A DNA stretch of 64,000 nt from Siphonodentalium dalli (lineage: Eukaryota; Mollusca; Scaphopoda; Gadilida; Siphonodentaliidae): NCBI GenBank assembly GCA_032622095.1, contig CP136062.1, positions 196,985,887 through 197,049,886 of the forward strand, written 5' to 3'. Each line of letters opens with the position of its first letter. Within the stretch, counting starts at the first letter, position 1. The notes under the pieces are model-generated. The model did not search any database. It saw only the letters and a program-made list of their open reading frames with translations, and was not told where the DNA came from. The translations under genes were made by a program, and so were the position numbers. Shown piece by piece: positions 60,655 to 64,000 of the stretch.

Positions 60655-62950
60655 AGAAGCGGTCAGTCGAAGAAATAAATGAATGGACTGTCTCGAAAAT
60701 GCGCGTATTTATTGTTTCACTATAGTGCGGGATGCCGAACAGGAGATCTTTTTCAGAGACGATAGATACATTAAGTTCATCCAACCTTGCCCACATCAGT
60801 TCTCTGGAGTCTGCGTACCAAGGACAACTGAAGAAAAAATGGTTAGCGTCTTCACATGCATGACCACAACTACATGATGGTTGAGCCGAGATGTAATTTT
60901 CATGTTTGTCGAAGTTTAGATCACTGCAGTTATTTCTGAGTCTATATACAGTGCAGTATGTTTAGTTTCCTCTGACTAGCGTTATAGTATGATGGGGGTT
61001 TTATAGTAATTTCTTGTTTGCAAAAAGTTTTATACATGTTACTTATGATTTCATCTTTAGTTGGTTCTGATGAGGGGTCAGTAAGTTTTTTGTTGTCGGT
61101 AGTGGTTTTGCATGATAAATTCCATTCATCGATCATGGACGGGATGAAACTCGATTTGAAACGGGCCGTATTAGTGAAGTAGTTTATGTATCGTAAAGGG
61201 TTTCTGATGGGGTATCGAGATGCTTCACTGACAGTATGGGGTAGTAACTTTGTGAGGTAGTTTGGGACATGATTGGTTAATATTTTATTCCAGGTATGCA
61301 TTTTATGAAGGTTTCGTCTTTCTTTAAGGGGAGCCCATCCGAGTTCGAATAATACTCTCTCATCTGATACCGAACGTGTCACGCCACTTACTATTCTACC
61401 GGCGTCAATATAGAGGCGGTCGAGTTTCCGGAGGAGGCAATGGGGGGCGTTGTCACAGACAACGTCTCCGTATTCCAAAATCGGGAGTACATAAGTTTTG
61501 AACATTATTTCGAGGGTTTGTCTATTTACAAGAAATTTCATTCTCCTTAGTTGTGACAGTCTGGTTGCCACTCGACTGCAGATTTCATTGATATGAGTGT
61601 CCCAATGAAGATTTGATTGTATAGAAATTCCAAGATGTTTGTGGCAAGCTACTTGCTCAATGTCGCGATCATCAAGATCAAGATCCAAATGATCTTCGGA
61701 GGGAGTGAGCGAAAACACCATAGATTTTGTTTTGTCTGCATTGAATGTAACCAACCATTGTTTCGACCAGCAAGATACTTTATCCAAATCTTCGAATAGT
61801 TCCCGCGAACTGTCTTCGACTGATGGTTGTGCAGTGAAGAAACAAGTGTCATCTGCATACATACGTGTACAGGAGTGTATGGTCGTTGCCAGGTCATTTA
61901 TATATGTCAGGAATAAGAAATGTCCAAGGATAGATACTTGTGGGACTCCTGCCGGAATAATGTGATAATCAGAAAAGGAGTTACCAACTAAGACACGTTG
62001 TGATCTGTTGGAGAGATAACTGTTTAGCCAGTTGTGGATGTTTCCAGTAACTCCGTATTGTTCCAGTTTGAATAACAACCCCCTGTGCCAGACTGCAGCT
62101 CTCAAACGCTTTGGAAATATCGCAAAATATTGCTGATGTATTTAACTTCTCATCGAGGGCCTGGCACAACAGGGTGTGGTATAACTCAAGTAACTGGAAA
62201 GTTGTGCTGTGCCCGGGGACAAATCCTGATTGATATTGGAATAGTATATTATTATTTGAGAAATGGGCGGATAAGGATTTCAGAACGATTTTCTCCATGA
62301 TCTTACTGAGGCACGGGAGTAAGGATATAGGGCGGTAGTTTTTACAGCTGGATTTATCATTTTTCTTGTAGATAGGGATAACATTTGCCTGTTTCCACTT
62401 TGTCGGAAAATCGCTAAACTCGAGTGATTTCTTAAAAAGAGCTTTAAGGGGGGGGGGGTGGCGATAGCTGGGCTTGTGATTTGGATCATTTTAACGGTGA
62501 TTCCATCGTGGCCAGATGCTTTGTTTGGTTTCAACGTTCTAATTGCACAAATTATATCTTCGATAGTGAATGCAATGTCTGTTACAGTGTTGCTACATTT
62601 CTGGGTAAATATTGGTAGACTACACGACGACTCGTCGAGGTATGAATTAGAGATGAACACACCATTGAGCATGGGTGCTTTGGTGTGGTCGTCAAACACT
62701 AAGTTGCCACTGTCATCGGTAAGAGGGGGGGGGGGGGGGATAGCGTCCTTGCGTTTGGTTTGCATAATTTCCTTTATGCAGTGCCAAAAGTATTTGGATG
62801 ATGGATGCTCTCGAACAGTTTTTTGAAGTATTTCTTCATAGCGGGCTCTGGCGTATTTTTTCATATTATTGACTGTGTTTCGCACTTTTTTGAATTTTGC
62901 CAAACGCAGTGATCTCTCTTATACTAAAAAGAAGCCCCCGTTGCCTGGCC
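60655..62950 (-). mobile_element. CR1/Jockey-like non-LTR retrotransposon, 5'-truncated and decayed
   Basis: Minus strand in order: LKPNKASGHDGITVKMI (about 62520-62580), then QANVIPIYKKND and NYRPISLLPCLSKIMEK after a frameshift, YQSGFVPGHSTTFQLLELY, FCDISKAFE, then after another frameshift the long frame 62105-60942 with GVPQVSILGHFLF (family consensus GVPQGSILGPLLF), YADDTCFF (catalytic), and NILHC. After one more frameshift it ends with a Cys/His tail CSCGHACEDANHFFFSCPWY (60770-60860) and a stop near 60655. The 387-codon frame is the longest in the window, but the RT is inactive by multiple breaks. A G run interrupts near 62450 and another near 62728. Confidence 0.93.
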
Positions 62951-62959
62951 TGCTACTCT

Positions 62960-63750
62960 GACTCAAAATAATTATTTTCTAAATTCGAAGCAGTACAGAT
63001 AGTTCACAGCGCTGAGGGGAACAATCGTCCGTGATCTGGGAAATAATGAAATTTATGTCGGAAACGCTGTATAATTACGCGCTTCGTGCGACTTGAACCC
63101 GGTTAAGCTGAAGTTCCGCCTCCCGGTCCGTTGTTTACAACAAGCCAAGGGCCAAAGCGGGATTGCATCGATCACCTCGAACATTTCAATTTACAATGAA
63201 ATATGACGGTTTGAATGCGATCCAATTGATATATAACCCGCCAATATATAATGCCTGTAATCACATTTACGCAAAATCGATCCGATCCCACTAACCATGT
63301 TTCCGTATATATTTTCGTAACGTCGTAAGGCCATACTAAGGCTTCGTTCACACAGCTGGTAAAATTGACTGTCAACTTTTCGTGAAATTCTTCAGGCACA
63401 GGGTCGAAAAGTTATGTAAAACATGCGTTTAGTATGTTGCAGGATCAGCGACTTGCAACTGACGATGATACTTTTTTACTTTTGGCCTTTAACCGTCTTT
63501 TACGCTTTCTAAATTTCATCTCTTTACACTTTTAAATTCCTTTTAGATTGTGCGTTCAAATGTTTTTTTTCTTCAAATTCTGTTTAACCGCTCCGGTGTT
63601 TTGCTCTCTACCACAAAATTCCTTGTCTTCTGAACGGGGAATAATTTGTCTGCTCTAAATTGGGTCCCCGACTTTAAAAATGCCCTTATCTTTCATATAT
63701 CCTCCCCTTTATATTGACAAATTTATTTTCGGCATCCTGACTTACATCTT
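62960..63750. other. Stretch without gene
   Basis: No coding pattern or repeat that I can support; a T/C-rich segment at 63470-63700. Confidence 0.5.
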
Positions 63751-63756
63751 GTGCGC

Positions 63757-63931
63757 CACCTGTATTATGTGAACTAAGTAACATAACTAAATAGTTATAG
63801 CCGTTTTATCTTGCACACCTGATTATCATGTGAACCAATTAACATAACTAAATAATTATAGCCGTTTTATCTTGCACACCTGATTATCATGTGAACTAAT
63901 TAACATAACTAAAATAGTTGTAGCCGTTTTA
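63757..63931. repeat. ~60-bp minisatellite, three units
   Basis: CACCTGATTATCATGTGAAC(C/T)AATTAACATAACTAAATA..TATAGCCGTTTTATCTTG starts at 63757, 63816 and 63877. The last unit has an extra A. Confidence 0.9.
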
Positions 63932-64000
63932 TCTATCTCTAACCTAAGTTGACTTTCCATAAAGTCGTTATTTCACATTTCTGAACCGTCAAGTTTGGAA

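Overview
This is an AT-rich animal genome segment dominated by transposable elements, most likely from a marine invertebrate. The evidence is a metazoan replication gene, a spliced gene with GT-AG introns of 0.13 to 6 kb, and remnants of CR1/Jockey-like non-LTR retrotransposons and a Penelope-like element among many foldback DNA elements. The species cannot be named from the sequence alone.

Only two host genes are supported. RFC2 (replication factor C subunit 2, the clamp-loader ATPase) lies on + at 20013-21053 as one uninterrupted 346-codon reading frame. Head-to-head with it, on the minus strand, is a split gene that I rebuilt exon by exon from 19898 down to 378. It has eight exons joined by GT-AG introns with fully compatible phases. 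It encodes an N-terminal DEK_C domain, a charged linker and the start of a SWIB domain, and its 3' end runs off the left edge. The start codons are 114 bp apart across a compact shared promoter with an E2F-like palindrome and an ETS-like site.

Left part (1-19.9 kb): introns of the DEK_C/SWIB gene, filled with a ~290-bp repeat family, a CR1-like 3' end, a Penelope-like element broken by two TTAA-flanked twin-hairpin MITEs, a decayed non-LTR reverse transcriptase, and a 2.24-kb element with ~52-bp terminal inverted repeats and internal tandem repeats.

Middle (21-34 kb): a GGCCT-ended inverted-repeat element, a ~156-bp tandem family rich in ATGGCCGCC motifs, a recent 2.3-kb tandem duplication whose units contain diverged ~130-bp repeats, and another twin-hairpin MITE.

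Right (34-64 kb): no host gene is recognised. There is an ~11.6-kb imperfect inverted repeat (34.4-46.0 kb), two CAGGGG...CCCCTG elements with 7-bp target duplications (one splitting a retrotransposon endonuclease domain), a tandem triplet of a TA-flanked palindromic MITE, a 0.53-kb foldback element, a decayed non-LTR element at 60.65-62.95 kb, and several minisatellites.
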